Of a stretch of 32,436 nt of DNA, positions 22,414 to 30,838 are shown in pieces (the first letter of the stretch is position 1; each line of letters starts with the position of its first letter). A program made the translations under genes and the position numbers. The notes under the pieces are model-generated. The model did not search any database and was not told the origin of the DNA. It saw only the letters and a list, made by a program, of their open reading frames with translations. This DNA is from Alphaproteobacteria bacterium (GTDB taxonomy: Bacteria > Pseudomonadota > Alphaproteobacteria > Micavibrionales > Micavibrionaceae): assembly GCA_029880245.1 (NCBI GenBank), contig JAOUOR010000019.1, positions 1 to 32,436 of the forward strand, read 5' to 3'.

Positions 22414-25400
22414 TTATTCCTTAGTTCTGCTTTGCTTCAAGTCGATATTCAGGCACAGCGCTTTAAGTTCCTTGGTCAGAACGTTAAAGCTCTCTGGAAT
22501 ACCGATCTCGAAATTGTCTTCACCGCGAACAATGCTTTCATAGACCTTGGAGCGACCAGCCACGTCATCAGACTTAACCGTCAGCATTTCCTGCAAGGTA
22601 TATGCTGCGCCGTAAGCTTGCAGCGCCCAGACTTCCATCTCTCCGAAACGCTGGCCACCGAATTGGGCTTTACCGCCAAGAGGCTGCTGCGTCACGAGTG
22701 AATACGGACCAATTGAACGGGCGTGGATCTTATCATCGACCAAGTGGTGCAGTTTGAGCATATACATAATACCCACTGTCACTTTGTGATCAAAATATTC
22801 ACCTGTACGGCCATCAATCAGACGCATCTGACCGGATGTATCCAACTCCGCACTTTCAAGAAGCTCTGAAATATCAGCCTCATAAGCACCGTCAAAAACA
22901 GGTGTCCCCATCGGGATACCACCGCGAAGATTGTTACACATCTCGACAATTTGTGTATTGTCCAGCTTTGAAACTTTCTCCTTGAACTCACGTGCGCCAT
23001 AAACTTCCTCTAGCTTCTTATCCAGAGTTTTGCGCTCATCTGCTGCGGCTTCTTTCTTCGATTGAAAGCCATCAACGAGCTCACCGATCTGACGACCTAG
23101 CTTGAATGAAGCCCAGCCTAAATGCGTTTCCAAAATCTGCCCCACATTCATACGGGATGGCACGCCAAGCGGGTTGAGCACAATATCAACAGGCGTTCCA
23201 TCCTCAAGATACGGCATGTCTTCCTGCGCCATAATTCTGGAGACAACCCCTTTATTACCGTGACGACCGGCCATTTTGTCACCGGGCTGCATCTTACGCT
23301 TCACAGCCACGAAGACCTTAACCATCTTCATCACGCCAGGCGGCAATTCATCTCCGCGCTGAAGTTTCTCAACCTTGTTCTCAAAACGCTCTTTAAGATC
23401 ATCGACAGCTGCATCAAATGTATTGCCCATAGCCTCTATTTCTTCCATGCGTTTTTCATCTGCTATTGCAATCTGACGCCAGATACCTCGTTTAACCTCT
23501 TCCAGACTTGCTCTGGTGATCGTGGCACCTTTCTTAAGACCTGAATCTTTCGGAGCAGAGGCAACTTTTTGACCATCCATCATTTCCAGCAAACGACCAT
23601 AGAAACCATCTTCCAAGATACGGCGTTCATCATCACGGTCTTTCGCAAGGCGTTCAATCTCATCTTGTTCAATCGAAAGAGCACGAGCATCTTTATCAAC
23701 ACCGCGGCGGTTAAAGACGCGCACTTCAACGATTGTGCCTGATGCACCGGGCGGCAAGCGAAGAGATGTATCCTTAACATCCGCAGCTTTCTCTCCAAAG
23801 ATCGCACGCAGCAATTTTTCTTCCGGAGTCATCGGAGACTCGCCCTTAGGCGTAACCTTACCAACCAGAATATCACCAGGGTGAACTTCCGCGCCAATAT
23901 GAACAATACCGGCTTCATCCAGATGACGAAGCGCTTCTTCCCCAACATTGGGAATATCGCGGGTAATATCCTCAGTACCAAGCTTGGTGTCACGCGCCAT
24001 AACCTCGAATTCCTCAAGGTGGATCGATGTATAGACATCATCACGCACAACGCGCTCATTAATCAGGATTGAATCCTCGAAGTTATAACCATTCCAAGGC
24101 ATAAAGGCCACAAGAACATTACGTCCCAAAGCCAACTCACCAAGATCGGTGGACGGACCATCAGCCACAATATCACCGGCTTTCACCTGATCACCCACTT
24201 TAACCAACGGACGCTGGTTAATACAGGTATCCTGATTAGAGCGTTGAAATTTAGCAAGCTTATAGATATCCACCACAGGGTCCTCGGCGCGCGCTATTTC
24301 TGTCGCCTGCACAACGATACGCTGGGCATCGACTTTTGTAACCACACCTGTACGACGCGCAACCACTGTCGCACCTGAATCACGGGCCACTGTCGCTTCC
24401 ATACCTGTTCCGACCAAAGGAGCATCCGTACGCAAAAGCGGCACAGCCTGACGCATCATGTTTGATCCCATAAGCGCACGGTTCGCATCATCATTTTCCA
24501 GGAAAGGAATAAGCGAAGCCGCAACAGAAACCATCTGCTTAGGTGAAACGTCCATATAATCAATATGTTCGGCTGTCGCCATTACGTTTTCACCAGCTTC
24601 ACGACAAGATATCAGATCTGCTTCAAATCCGCCCTTGGCATCAAGTTTAGAGTTTGCCTGCGCAATTGTATATTTGGCTTCTTCCATTGCAGACATATAA
24701 ACCACTTCGGCAGTTACCTTACCATTTTCAACCTTGCGGTACGGGCTTTCAATAAAGCCGTAATCATTCACGCGGGCATATGTCGCCAGTGAATTAATCA
24801 AGCCAATATTCGGACCTTCCGGCGTTTCAATCGGACAAATACGACCATAATGAGTTGGATGCACGTCACGCACCTCGAAACCTGCACGCTCACGTGTCAG
24901 ACCGCCCGGCCCCAAAGCAGAAAGACGACGCTTATGCGTAATCTCGGAAAGCGGATTCGTCTGATCCATAAACTGGGAAAGCTGGGATGAGCCAAAAAAC
25001 TCACGCACAGCGGCCTGTACAGGCTTGGAATTAATCAAGTCATGCGGCATATATGTGTCAATCTCGACAGAAGACATACGCTCACGAATTGCACGCTCCA
25101 TACGAAGCAAACCAATACGAACCTGGTTTTCCATCAATTCGCCAACCGAACGCACGCGGCGGTTACCAAGGTTATCAATATCGTCAACTTCACCTTGCCC
25201 GTCTTTCAGACCATGTAAATATTTGACGATTGCCAGTATGTCGGCCTTTGATAAAATACGGAATTGATCTTCTGCTTCTAAATCAAGGCGCGCATTCATT
25301 TTTACACGACCAACCGGAGACAGATCATAACGCTCCGCATCAAAAAACAGGGAATCAAACAAAGCTTGCGCAGACTCAACAGTCGGTGGCTCACCTGGAC

Positions 25401-26658
25401 GCATAACGCGGTAAATATCGATCAAAGCTTCTTCACGCGTATCACACTTATCGGCAATCAAAGTATTGCGGATATAAGGCCCTATATTAATATGATCAAT
25501 GGCTAGAATGCGCAGGTCATCAACCTTGGCTTCTTCCAATGTTTTGAAATCGCCTTCTTCCAGTTCATGACCGGCTTCAAAAATAACCTGACCCGTTTTC
25601 ATGTCAAAAATATCACTGGCAAGATACGCACCTGTTAGATGCTCATCCGATAACAAAATATCTTTCAATCCATCTTCGGCAAGCTTCTTGGCGCTGCGCG
25701 GTGTAATCTTTTCCCCTTCCTTAACAGCAACTTTACCTGTTTTGGCATTGACAAGGTCATAAGGCAGCTTAATGCCACGGAAACGTTCACCATCAAATGG
25801 TGTCTCCCACCCTTTTTTCTTCTTTTTATAAGAAATTGTATCATAAAAGACGCCCAAAATTTCCTCATTAGACATCCCTTGCACCATCAACGGATCCAAC
25901 TCTTCATCATTCTCAGCAGCCTGTGCACGCAAGCGTTCAGTCTCGGCACAATCCAGACAACGCAGCATCGTTGTCAAAGGTAATTTACGACGACGGTCAA
26001 TACGCACGAACATAAGGTCTTTTGCATCAAATTCAAAATCCAGCCATGATCCGCGATAAGGAATTACTCGAGCAGAGAAAAGATACTTACCCGAGACATG
26101 GGTTTTACCACCATCATGATCAAAGAAAACGCCGGGGGAACGGTGCATCTGGGAAACAATCACACGCTCTGTACCATTCACAACAAATGTCCCGTTTTCA
26201 GTCATCATCGGCATATCGAGCATATAGACATCTTGCTCTTTAATATCGCGAATGGAACGAAGACCCGTATCTTCATCAATATCAAATACAGACAAGCGAA
26301 GAGTAACACGCAACGGCGCAGAATACGTCATATCGCGCTGCTGACATTCCTCAACATCATATTTTGGCTCTTCAAACTCATACTTGACAAAGTCAATCTC
26401 GGCTTTGTCCCCAAAATCCTTAATCGGAAAAACAGAAAATAAAACTTCCTGAAGGCCATTTAATTTACGATCTTGCGCAGGAACATCTTTTTGTTGGAAA
26501 CGCGCATATGAGTCACGCTGCAACCCTATCAGATGAGGAATCTGTTCAACCTCTTTAATCATACCAAAATCACGACGCACGCGTTTCTTACCAGTAAAAC
26601 TTTCTACGCTGTTCGCATTTACATATTCTGTAGATTTTCCGGATTTTGCTGCACTCAT
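22414..26658 (-). CDS. rpoB: RNA polymerase beta subunit
   Basis: The 1414-residue protein is complete. It has the rifampicin-pocket segment [20 protein letters not shown] followed by [21 protein letters not shown], with the key Asp, His and Ser residues wild type. Also present are [24 protein letters not shown] and the active-site region [14 protein letters not shown]. The C-terminus includes [42 protein letters not shown]. It has its own strong promoter after the rplL terminator. Its last codons AAG GAA double as the Shine-Dalgarno of the following methyltransferase gene. Confidence 0.98.
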   Translation of the reverse strand: MSAAKSGKSTEYVNANSVESFTGKKRVRRDFGMIKEVEQIPHLIGLQRDSYARFQQKDVPAQDRKLNGLQEVLFSVFPIKDFGDKAEIDFVKYEFEEPKYDVEECQQRDMTYSAPLRVTLRLSVFDIDEDTGLRSIRDIKEQDVYMLDMPMMTENGTFVVNGTERVIVSQMHRSPGVFFDHDGGKTHVSGKYLFSARVIPYRGSWLDFEFDAKDLMFVRIDRRRKLPLTTMLRCLDCAETERLRAQAAENDEELDPLMVQGMSNEEILGVFYDTISYKKKKKGWETPFDGERFRGIKLPYDLVNAKTGKVAVKEGEKITPRSAKKLAEDGLKDILLSDEHLTGAYLASDIFDMKTGQVIFEAGHELEEGDFKTLEEAKVDDLRILAIDHINIGPYIRNTLIADKCDTREEALIDIYRVMRPGEPPTVESAQALFDSLFFDAERYDLSPVGRVKMNARLDLEAEDQFRILSKADILAIVKYLHGLKDGQGEVDDIDNLGNRRVRSVGELMENQVRIGLLRMERAIRERMSSVEIDTYMPHDLINSKPVQAAVREFFGSSQLSQFMDQTNPLSEITHKRRLSALGPGGLTRERAGFEVRDVHPTHYGRICPIETPEGPNIGLINSLATYARVNDYGFIESPYRKVENGKVTAEVVYMSAMEEAKYTIAQANSKLDAKGGFEADLISCREAGENVMATAEHIDYMDVSPKQMVSVAASLIPFLENDDANRALMGSNMMRQAVPLLRTDAPLVGTGMEATVARDSGATVVARRTGVVTKVDAQRIVVQATEIARAEDPVVDIYKLAKFQRSNQDTCINQRPLVKVGDQVKAGDIVADGPSTDLGELALGRNVLVAFMPWNGYNFEDSILINERVVRDDVYTSIHLEEFEVMARDTKLGTEDITRDIPNVGEEALRHLDEAGIVHIGAEVHPGDILVGKVTPKGESPMTPEEKLLRAIFGEKAADVKDTSLRLPPGASGTIVEVRVFNRRGVDKDARALSIEQDEIERLAKDRDDERRILEDGFYGRLLEMMDGQKVASAPKDSGLKKGATITRASLEEVKRGIWRQIAIADEKRMEEIEAMGNTFDAAVDDLKERFENKVEKLQRGDELPPGVMKMVKVFVAVKRKMQPGDKMAGRHGNKGVVSRIMAQEDMPYLEDGTPVDIVLNPLGVPSRMNVGQILETHLGWASFKLGRQIGELVDGFQSKKEAAADERKTLDKKLEEVYGAREFKEKVSKLDNTQIVEMCNNLRGGIPMGTPVFDGAYEADISELLESAELDTSGQMRLIDGRTGEYFDHKVTVGIMYMLKLHHLVDDKIHARSIGPYSLVTQQPLGGKAQFGGQRFGEMEVWALQAYGAAYTLQEMLTVKSDDVAGRSKVYESIVRGEDNFEIGIPESFNVLTKELKALCLNIDLKQSRTKE

Positions 26659-26868
26659 GGCCTATTTTCCTATTCTCTTTTCAAGTAACTGTCTAAAATT
26701 ACATCTCTTCGGGGCTTTTGCGCTCGCCCTCTAGCTTTGTTTACCTAGCAAAACAAAAAAACCTCTGCGCCTTAAATATGGCCCAGCGGTCTATATTCAC
26801 TTCATTTTATCGTTCACGGAGTCCGTCTTTTTCAAAAGTCTCACGTTCGTCCCAGATCAAGTTTGTTA

Positions 26869-26899
26869 GCTATATGGCCCACGGCACAATTAATGTCAA
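26869..26899 (-). promoter_or_regulatory. rpoB promoter
   Basis: On the minus strand a perfect TTGACA (26894-26899) is followed by CATATA at 17 bases or TATAGC at 19 bases. The -10 is imperfect but the location just after the terminator makes it the likely promoter of rpoB-methyltransferase-rpoC. Confidence 0.65.
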
Positions 26900-26920
26900 C
26901 CATAAATCACGCCTAAAGGC

Positions 26921-26956
26921 AAAAAAGCACTTCCCGCACAAATCGGCGGGAAATGC
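26921..26956 (-). terminator. rplJL terminator or attenuator
   Basis: The transcribed strand forms an 11-base stem, GCATTTCCCGC with GCGGGAAGTGC (one G-U pair), eight-base loop, followed by TTTTTT. It lies about 20 bases after the rplL stop. It could be a full stop or a partial attenuator that lowers rpoB output relative to L7/L12, as occurs between rplL and rpoB in E. coli. Confidence 0.85.
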
Positions 26957-26977
26957 GAAATCGTATAAATACGAAAA

Positions 26978-27352
26978 TTATTTAAGAGCAGCTGTCGCAC
27001 CGGCAGCTTCAAGCTTGCCTTTAATCTCTTCAGCTTCGGCCTTAGGAACACCTTCTTTAATTGTACCGCCAGCTTCGACCAAGTCTTTTGCTTCTTTCAG
27101 ACCCAAACCAGTAATCGTACGAACTTCTTTAATTACCGCAATTTTATTTCCGCCTGCATTTTCAAGCACAACATTAAAGTCTGTCTTTTCTTCTGCAGCA
27201 GCTTCGCCACCAGCAGCAGCAACAACAGCAACAGGCGCAGCAGCAGCGGCTGTAACACCCCATTTATCTTCCAAAAGCTTTGAAAGCTCAGCAGCTTCCA
27301 GAACCGTTAGTTCAGATAGTTGTTCAACAATTTTTTCCAAATTAGCAGCCAT
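26978..27352 (-). CDS. rplL: 50S ribosomal protein L7/L12
   Basis: The 124-residue protein has an N-terminal dimerisation helix domain (residues 1-35), an Ala/Val-rich hinge (about 36-54) and the C-terminal factor-binding domain with [25 protein letters not shown]7/L12 forms the mobile stalk that recruits EF-Tu, EF-G and IF2. AAGGAG precedes the ATG. It follows rplJ and is closed by a terminator, so stalk protein can be made in excess over RNA polymerase. Confidence 0.97.
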   Translation of the reverse strand: MAANLEKIVEQLSELTVLEAAELSKLLEDKWGVTAAAAAPVAVVAAAGGEAAAEEKTDFNVVLENAGGNKIAVIKEVRTITGLGLKEAKDLVEAGGTIKEGVPKAEAEEIKGKLEAAGATAALK

Positions 27353-27404
27353 TTTTTCTCTCCTTTTAATAAAACTAAAATTCGCTGTTTAAAACTCTAT
27401 ATAA

Positions 27405-27920
27405 TTAACTTTTTTCACCATACGCCTTGGTCACACCGACAAGCTCACGGGCCGGAGCCTGCATAAGACCCGCCAGTTTCGTAGCAGGAGCCTGCAGCAA
27501 TCCAACAAGTTTGGATCTGATCTCGTCCAGCGACGGCAGTTTCGCTAAAGCTTCTACGCCCGCAGCATCCAAAACAATCTCGCCCATCGCTCCGCCAAGG
27601 ATAACAAGCTTGTCATTTCCTTTTGCAAATTTATGAGCAACACGCGCGGCAGCCACAGGGTCCTGAGACGTTGCAACACCGGTTGGGCCGGTAAACATAT
27701 CGCCAAGACCTTCATATTTTGTGCCCTTAATAGCCAATTTTGCCAGCGAGTTCTTTGTAACCTTAAAACTTGCACCTTCTTCGCGAAGCTTATTACGAAG
27801 TTCTCTCATATCGGAAACTGTCAAACCTGAATAATGCGTTACAACAACAAGCTCTTCATTTGAAAAACGCTCGTTCAATTCTTTAATTTCGGCTTTCTTA
27901 GCAGCGCGGCTCATGCCCAT
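27405..27920 (-). CDS. rplJ: 50S ribosomal protein L10
   Basis: The 171-residue protein shows the L10 N-terminal RNA-binding part (RAAKKAEIKELNERFSNEELVVVTHYSGLTVSDMRELR, with ASFKVTKNSLAKLA) and a C-terminal helix with alanine-rich repeats QAPATKLAGLMQAPARELV that binds L7/L12 dimers. The first ATG is favoured over a second at codon 3 because AAGGAG lies seven bases upstream of it. L10-L12 probably feeds back on the leader at 28016-28077. Confidence 0.96.
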   Translation of the reverse strand: MGMSRAAKKAEIKELNERFSNEELVVVTHYSGLTVSDMRELRNKLREEGASFKVTKNSLAKLAIKGTKYEGLGDMFTGPTGVATSQDPVAAARVAHKFAKGNDKLVILGGAMGEIVLDAAGVEALAKLPSLDEIRSKLVGLLQAPATKLAGLMQAPARELVGVTKAYGEKS

Positions 27921-27946
27921 CGCTTTTCTCCTTAAAATCTAAACAT

Positions 27947-27977
27947 AAAAAAAGCGGCTCTTTTTAAAAAAGGCCAC
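27947..27977 (-). terminator. Possible attenuator in the rplJ leader
   Basis: On the minus strand GTGGC-C-TTTTT pairs with AAAAG-A-GCCGC (one mismatch and one wobble) and is followed by a run of seven T, about 26 bases before the rplJ start. It lies between the L10-binding element and the gene, which suits premature termination as the output of L10 feedback. Confidence 0.5.
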
Positions 27978-28015
27978 CATCCAAAACTTTGCATGAAAAA
28001 CAATAAAGCCCAAAA

Positions 28016-28077
28016 GACTTATCTCACTTTCCACATCTATGCAGGACTTACTTTTATGCCTAACAGTCTCGGACGGG
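28016..28077 (-). promoter_or_regulatory. L10 leader (ribosomal-protein feedback RNA element)
   Basis: Between the rplJ promoter and gene the transcript contains CCGAGACTG, TTAGGC, then CCTGCATAGATG and GTGAG in order. These match what I recall of the conserved core of the L10 leader family (AGGC...CCUGCRUAGAYG...GUG), the site bound by L10(L12)4 to repress rplJL. The match is from memory of the family consensus and was not scored. Confidence 0.75.
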
Positions 28078-28094
28078 TTAATTCAATGAGGGTG

Positions 28095-28123
28095 CTTATA
28101 AAGCTATGAAACAAGCTCGTCAA
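28095..28123 (-). promoter_or_regulatory. rplJ promoter
   Basis: On the minus strand TTGACG (28118-28123), a 17-base spacer and TATAAG (28095-28100) form a near-consensus sigma-70-type promoter. It lies about nine bases after the stop of the preceding gene, so rplJL starts its own transcript here. Confidence 0.85.
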
Positions 28124-28131
28124 CAAAAAAA

Positions 28132-28398
28132 TTAACATTCTAGGACAGATAATAATCCTACAGGCTCACAATCCGACCCACCATATTTTTTTTCTTTAAA
28201 AGCAGTAAGAACCAAAGGCTTACCCCCAACTTTCAATTTACTGGGCCAAGTTCCCCCAGGTATTGATTCTTCACCAAATAATCTTGTCAAAAAACTTTGG
28301 AGCGTTTCCTGCTCCTTAGAAAACAACGCAATTCCCGCAGGATGTGCAAATCTTACTTCTGCGGTTTCATTTGGCATAAATTTAAATTGTTCAGACAT
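28132..28398 (-). CDS. Small hypothetical protein (88 residues)
   Basis: I do not recognise this protein. It starts MSEQFKFMPNETAEVRFAHP, looks soluble, and has a Gly/Pro/Lys-rich middle and a C-terminal Cys. A longer reading (start at 28479) adds 27 hydrophobic residues, but that start lies upstream of the promoter at 28429-28457. The ATG at 28398 has AAGGG six bases upstream, so I take the short form. It sits alone between the globin terminator and the rplJ promoter. Whether it works with the globin is unknown. Confidence 0.7.
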   Translation of the reverse strand: MSEQFKFMPNETAEVRFAHPAGIALFSKEQETLQSFLTRLFGEESIPGGTWPSKLKVGGKPLVLTAFKEKKYGGSDCEPVGLLSVLEC

Positions 28399-28428
28399 AT
28401 ACAACCCTTTTCCATAAAGTTCGGGCAG

Positions 28429-28457
28429 ATAATAAAACATAGTCTTATAAAATGCAA
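28429..28457 (-). promoter_or_regulatory. Promoter of the 88-residue gene
   Basis: On the minus strand TTGCAT (28452-28457), a 17-base spacer and TATTAT (28429-28434) lie just upstream of the gene and just downstream of the globin terminator. It would give a leader of about 25 bases and fits the choice of the shorter start. Confidence 0.7.
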
Positions 28458-28465
28458 CTACAAAT

Positions 28466-28491
28466 AAAAATCCCTTCAAATTCGGGATTTT
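28466..28491 (-). terminator. Terminator of the globin gene
   Basis: AAAATCCC and GGGATTTT pair around a nine-base loop and are followed by T-rich sequence on the minus strand, about 25 bases after the globin stop. Confidence 0.75.
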
Positions 28492-28514
28492 AAAACAATT
28501 TCATTTAAAGAAAA

Positions 28515-28886
28515 TCAACGATTTAAAACTTCATCCCGATAACTCTCGACAACATCTTGAACCTCAGCAATCAAATTTTCAGCAATAGATAATTCTTGCA
28601 AAGTTTCAGTCATATGCCCCAAAATAGCATCAAAATGAGTATCATTCAGCCCTTTTTCAACAAGAGGTGCATGGACTTCTCGCATATTCTTTATGGTTTC
28701 TGAACTTCCATGCCCAAAAGCGACAGTCAGAAAAGATTTCATACTGCTCATTTGCGTGTCCATACATATACCTTCAAAAAATGGATATAATAGATCATCG
28801 CTTAAAACCTTCTCATAAAAAGAATCGACAGCAGCATTAATCGCATATTCGCCCCCGATTCGATCAAATAAAGTCTCTGTATTCAT
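28515..28886 (-). CDS. Group I truncated hemoglobin
   Basis: The 123-residue protein begins MNTETLFDRIGGEYAINAAVDSFY and matches the group I (N-type) 2-on-2 globin plan. Tyr24 is at the probable B10 distal position, PFFEG (residues 35-39) supplies the CD1 Phe, and MREVHAPL gives the proximal His72 that would bind heme iron. These proteins bind O2 or NO and often detoxify NO; the exact role here is unknown. An upstream ATG at 28934 lies in the rplKA terminator, so the ATG at 28886 with AAGGAAG is chosen. Three sampled lines give about 37% G+C (67 of 180), lower than rplA. It is flanked by terminators on both sides. Confidence 0.88.
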   Translation of the reverse strand: MNTETLFDRIGGEYAINAAVDSFYEKVLSDDLLYPFFEGICMDTQMSSMKSFLTVAFGHGSSETIKNMREVHAPLVEKGLNDTHFDAILGHMTETLQELSIAENLIAEVQDVVESYRDEVLNR

Positions 28887-28921
28887 AAAATCTTCCTTTT
28901 TATTGACTTGGACAAAATAAC

Positions 28922-28953
28922 AAAATAGCCCCACATTATACAGGGCTATTTTT
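28922..28953 (-). terminator. rplKA terminator
   Basis: AAAATAGCCC and GGGCTATTTT form a 10-base stem around an 11-base loop, with T-rich sequence after it on the minus strand, about 20 bases after the rplA stop. The loop contains a TATAAT on the minus strand. Confidence 0.8.
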
Positions 28954-28973
28954 AAAAAACTTATCCTTATATT

Positions 28974-29672
28974 TTAAGCAGCAATACTATCCAAATTGAT
29001 TTTAAGGCCTGGACCCATTGTCGACGTTACAGATACTTTCTGAATATACGTACCTTTTGCACCTGCCGGCTTGGCTTTTTTGATTGCCGCGACAAAAGCG
29101 GAAACATTTTCAGCCAGACTTTTATCATCAAAAGAAACCTTGCCTACTCCTGCATGAACAATGCCGGCTTTCTCGGCGCGGAATTCGATCGAACCGGCTT
29201 TGGCTTCACTAACAGCCTTCTTCACATCAGGTGTCACCGTACCAAGCTTGGGATTAGGCATCAGACCTTTCGGACCAAGAACCTTTGCCACGCGGCCAAC
29301 CAGAGCCATCATGTCAGGTGTTGCAATGCAACGATCAAACTCGATTTCGCCTTTCTGGATTTTCTCAACCAAATCCTCAGCACCGACAATATCCGCACCG
29401 GCAGCTTTCGCTTCCTTCGCCTTATCATCTTTAGCAAAAACAGCAACCTTTACAGAGGCACCTGTACCATGCGGCAATGTCACCATACCACGGACCTGCT
29501 GATCAGCATGCTTTGTGTCTACACCAAGGTTTAGTGAAATCTCGAATGTCTCGTCGAATTTACGATTTTTCGCACATTTCTTCAAAACCTCGATAGCCTC
29601 CTTAAGATCATAAAATTTTGTACGATCTACAAGTTCAAGGGCTTTTTTATTGTTTTTAGTGTTCTTCGCCAT
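28974..29672 (-). CDS. rplA: 50S ribosomal protein L1
   Basis: The 232-residue protein has the L1 two-domain fold, with the conserved [55 protein letters not shown] and a C-terminal [20 protein letters not shown]1 forms the mobile stalk that helps release deacylated tRNA. It is also the repressor of its own operon, through an mRNA site that copies its 23S rRNA site; such a site is visible before rplK. The start lies three bases after the rplK stop. Confidence 0.97.
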   Translation of the reverse strand: MAKNTKNNKKALELVDRTKFYDLKEAIEVLKKCAKNRKFDETFEISLNLGVDTKHADQQVRGMVTLPHGTGASVKVAVFAKDDKAKEAKAAGADIVGAEDLVEKIQKGEIEFDRCIATPDMMALVGRVAKVLGPKGLMPNPKLGTVTPDVKKAVSEAKAGSIEFRAEKAGIVHAGVGKVSFDDKSLAENVSAFVAAIKKAKPAGAKGTYIQKVSVTSTMGPGLKINLDSIAA

Positions 29673-29675
29673 AAC

Positions 29676-30104
29676 TTAACCCTCCACGACTTCGACGCCC
29701 ATAGAACGTGCCGAGCCTTCAATAATTAACATTGCCGCATCAATATCATTCGCATTCAGATCCTGCATTTTCTTCTCTGCAATTTCCTTGATTTGCGAGC
29801 GACGGATTTGACCTGCCACAGCGCGACCCGGCGTGCTGGAGCCTTTCTGCAACTTCGCAGCCTGCTTGATAAAGTAACTTGCAGGAGGTGTCTTTGTGAT
29901 AAAGTCAAAAGAGCGGTCTTCATATACGGTAATCACAACCGGAATAGGAATCCCCTTTTGGTCTTCTGTCTTGGCGTTAAAAGCCTTACAGAATTCCATG
30001 ATGTTCACACCTTTTTGACCCAAAGCAGGACCAACCGGTGGAGACGGATTTGCAGAGCCGCCTATAATTGTCAGGTTAATATAACCCGAAATTTTCTTTG
30101 CCAT
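29676..30104 (-). CDS. rplK: 50S ribosomal protein L11
   Basis: The 142-residue protein shows [26 protein letters not shown] in the proline-rich N-terminal domain and the C-terminal rRNA-binding domain with [27 protein letters not shown]11 binds the GTPase-associated centre and is needed for RelA activation by uncharged tRNA. A longer start (30128) is disfavoured, because AAAGGAG lies seven bases before the ATG at 30104 and the remaining protein has the family length. nusG and secE, which normally precede it, are absent. Confidence 0.97.
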   Translation of the reverse strand: MAKKISGYINLTIIGGSANPSPPVGPALGQKGVNIMEFCKAFNAKTEDQKGIPIPVVITVYEDRSFDFITKTPPASYFIKQAAKLQKGSSTPGRAVAGQIRRSQIKEIAEKKMQDLNANDIDAAMLIIEGSARSMGVEVVEG

Positions 30105-30142
30105 TGTCTTTCTCCTTTTCAATAGCAATATTGGAGAACTAT

Positions 30143-30187
30143 GTGGTCCGGCTTGTCTATGGTCTTATTCAGACAACAACCTCCCAC
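30143..30187 (-). promoter_or_regulatory. L1-binding leader mimicking 23S rRNA
   Basis: The rplK leader reads GTGGGAGGTTG...CAAGCCGGACCAC. GTGG pairs with CCAC, and TTGTCT pairs with AGACAA, with GAGG and GCCGGA as the facing internal-loop strands. This closely recalls the L1 site in helices 76-77 of 23S rRNA (GGUGGGAGGC...GGAGCCGACC). L1 autoregulation through such an mRNA copy is established in E. coli; that this element does the same is inference. Confidence 0.75.
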
Positions 30188-30193
30188 AACCAA

Positions 30194-30209
30194 ATGCGTT
30201 TCCACGCAT
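30194..30209 (-). other. Small hairpin in the rplK leader
   Basis: ATGCGT-GGAA-ACGCAT on the minus strand is a perfect six-base stem with a GGAA tetraloop, just upstream of the L1-binding element. It may protect the 5' end of the mRNA or help the leader fold. Confidence 0.55.
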
Positions 30210-30221
30210 CGGGCGGACAAT

Positions 30222-30246
30222 AGTATAATTGAAAGGATAAATGCAA
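30222..30246 (-). promoter_or_regulatory. Weak rplK promoter candidate
   Basis: A good -10 TATACT (30222-30227) lies upstream of the leader hairpins, but the best -35 (TTGCAT, 30241-30246) is only 13 bases away. A poorer CTCTTG gives 16. Some promoter is expected here, because the leader starts at this point and the upstream gene is unrelated. Confidence 0.4.
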
Positions 30247-30266
30247 GAGGATTTTTGAAAAATGAT

Positions 30267-30752
30267 TTAGCCGAATCTGGGAACACCAAATGGGCCCTGA
30301 GGACCTTTCGCAAAAGTATCTTCAGGCGGCTTGACTTCATTAACTGTCTTAGGAGGATCATCATTGGAATAATGATCTGCTTTCCGCTCTTCAAAAGACT
30401 CTTTTTTAGCCACAAACGAAGTATCGCCTGAGAGCATTTCATCCGCCGTGCTACGATCAATGCCTTCCACCATCGCATCACCAAGACGCGCCGTCACATT
30501 ATTATTATTAGACGAACGCCCGCCATTTGTATCCATGGTCTCCATATATTCTCTAAGAGCATCATCATTACCACTATTAACAAGAATAAGGTGTTTATCA
30601 TTTGGCGAAATATTCCGGTCACCTATATTCCAGTGAAGCTTCTTATAATCCACTGCTTGAGCAGCCAGCCAAGAAATCGTCCATTCCTCCGGCTGCCGCA
30701 TTTCTCTTACAGCTTCAATACCACTCTCACCATTAAAAAGACTTGTAACCAC
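30267..30752 (-). CDS. Hypothetical soluble protein (161 residues)
   Basis: I do not recognise this protein. Residues 1-60 look folded (EEWTISWLAAQAVDYKKLHW). The middle has a polar asparagine run (SSNNNN, about residues 80-85), and the C-terminal third is charged and rich in Gly/Pro, ending GPFGVPRFG, and is probably disordered. There are no membrane segments. The start is a GTG at 30752 with no strong ribosome-binding site; the ATG at codon 18 is an alternative. It occupies the place usually held by nusG upstream of rplK but has no KOW or NGN features. A promoter candidate lies just upstream. Confidence 0.65.
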   Translation of the reverse strand: MVTSLFNGESGIEAVREMRQPEEWTISWLAAQAVDYKKLHWNIGDRNISPNDKHLILVNSGNDDALREYMETMDTNGGRSSNNNNVTARLGDAMVEGIDRSTADEMLSGDTSFVAKKESFEERKADHYSNDDPPKTVNEVKPPEDTFAKGPQGPFGVPRFG

Positions 30753-30786
30753 AATAACTCACCATTTGTTATAAGTTGTTCCCAAT

Positions 30787-30816
30787 ATTCTACACATAAA
30801 AGCTGCGCGAGTGCAA
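30787..30816 (-). promoter_or_regulatory. Promoter candidate for the 161-residue gene
   Basis: On the minus strand TTGCAC (30811-30816), an 18-base spacer and TAGAAT (30787-30792) lie between the mtnA stop and the GTG start. The good -10 makes it plausible. Confidence 0.6.
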
Positions 30817-30838
30817 ATAAAACCGACTCTTTTGCCCT

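Larger units (their letters stand above)
26659..26977. other. 319-base rplL-rpoB spacer
   Basis: There is no gene here. Read on the minus strand it holds an intrinsic terminator (26921-26956) and a promoter (26869-26899), then a 5' leader of about 200 bases before rpoB. A plus-strand open frame crosses it, but it is mostly antisense to rplL and I do not accept it as a gene. Confidence 0.8.

Noticed and set aside
22414-26658. Thr replacing the first Asn in the rifampicin region (DQTNPLSE) as a resistance change
   Set aside because: I believe this is ordinary variation in alphaproteobacterial rpoB, and the main resistance positions are wild type.
26718-27392. 224-codon plus-strand frame across the rplL-rpoB spacer
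   Set aside because: The C-terminal half is antisense to rplL and the N-terminal half overlaps the terminator and promoter; it looks like a shadow, with no family resemblance.
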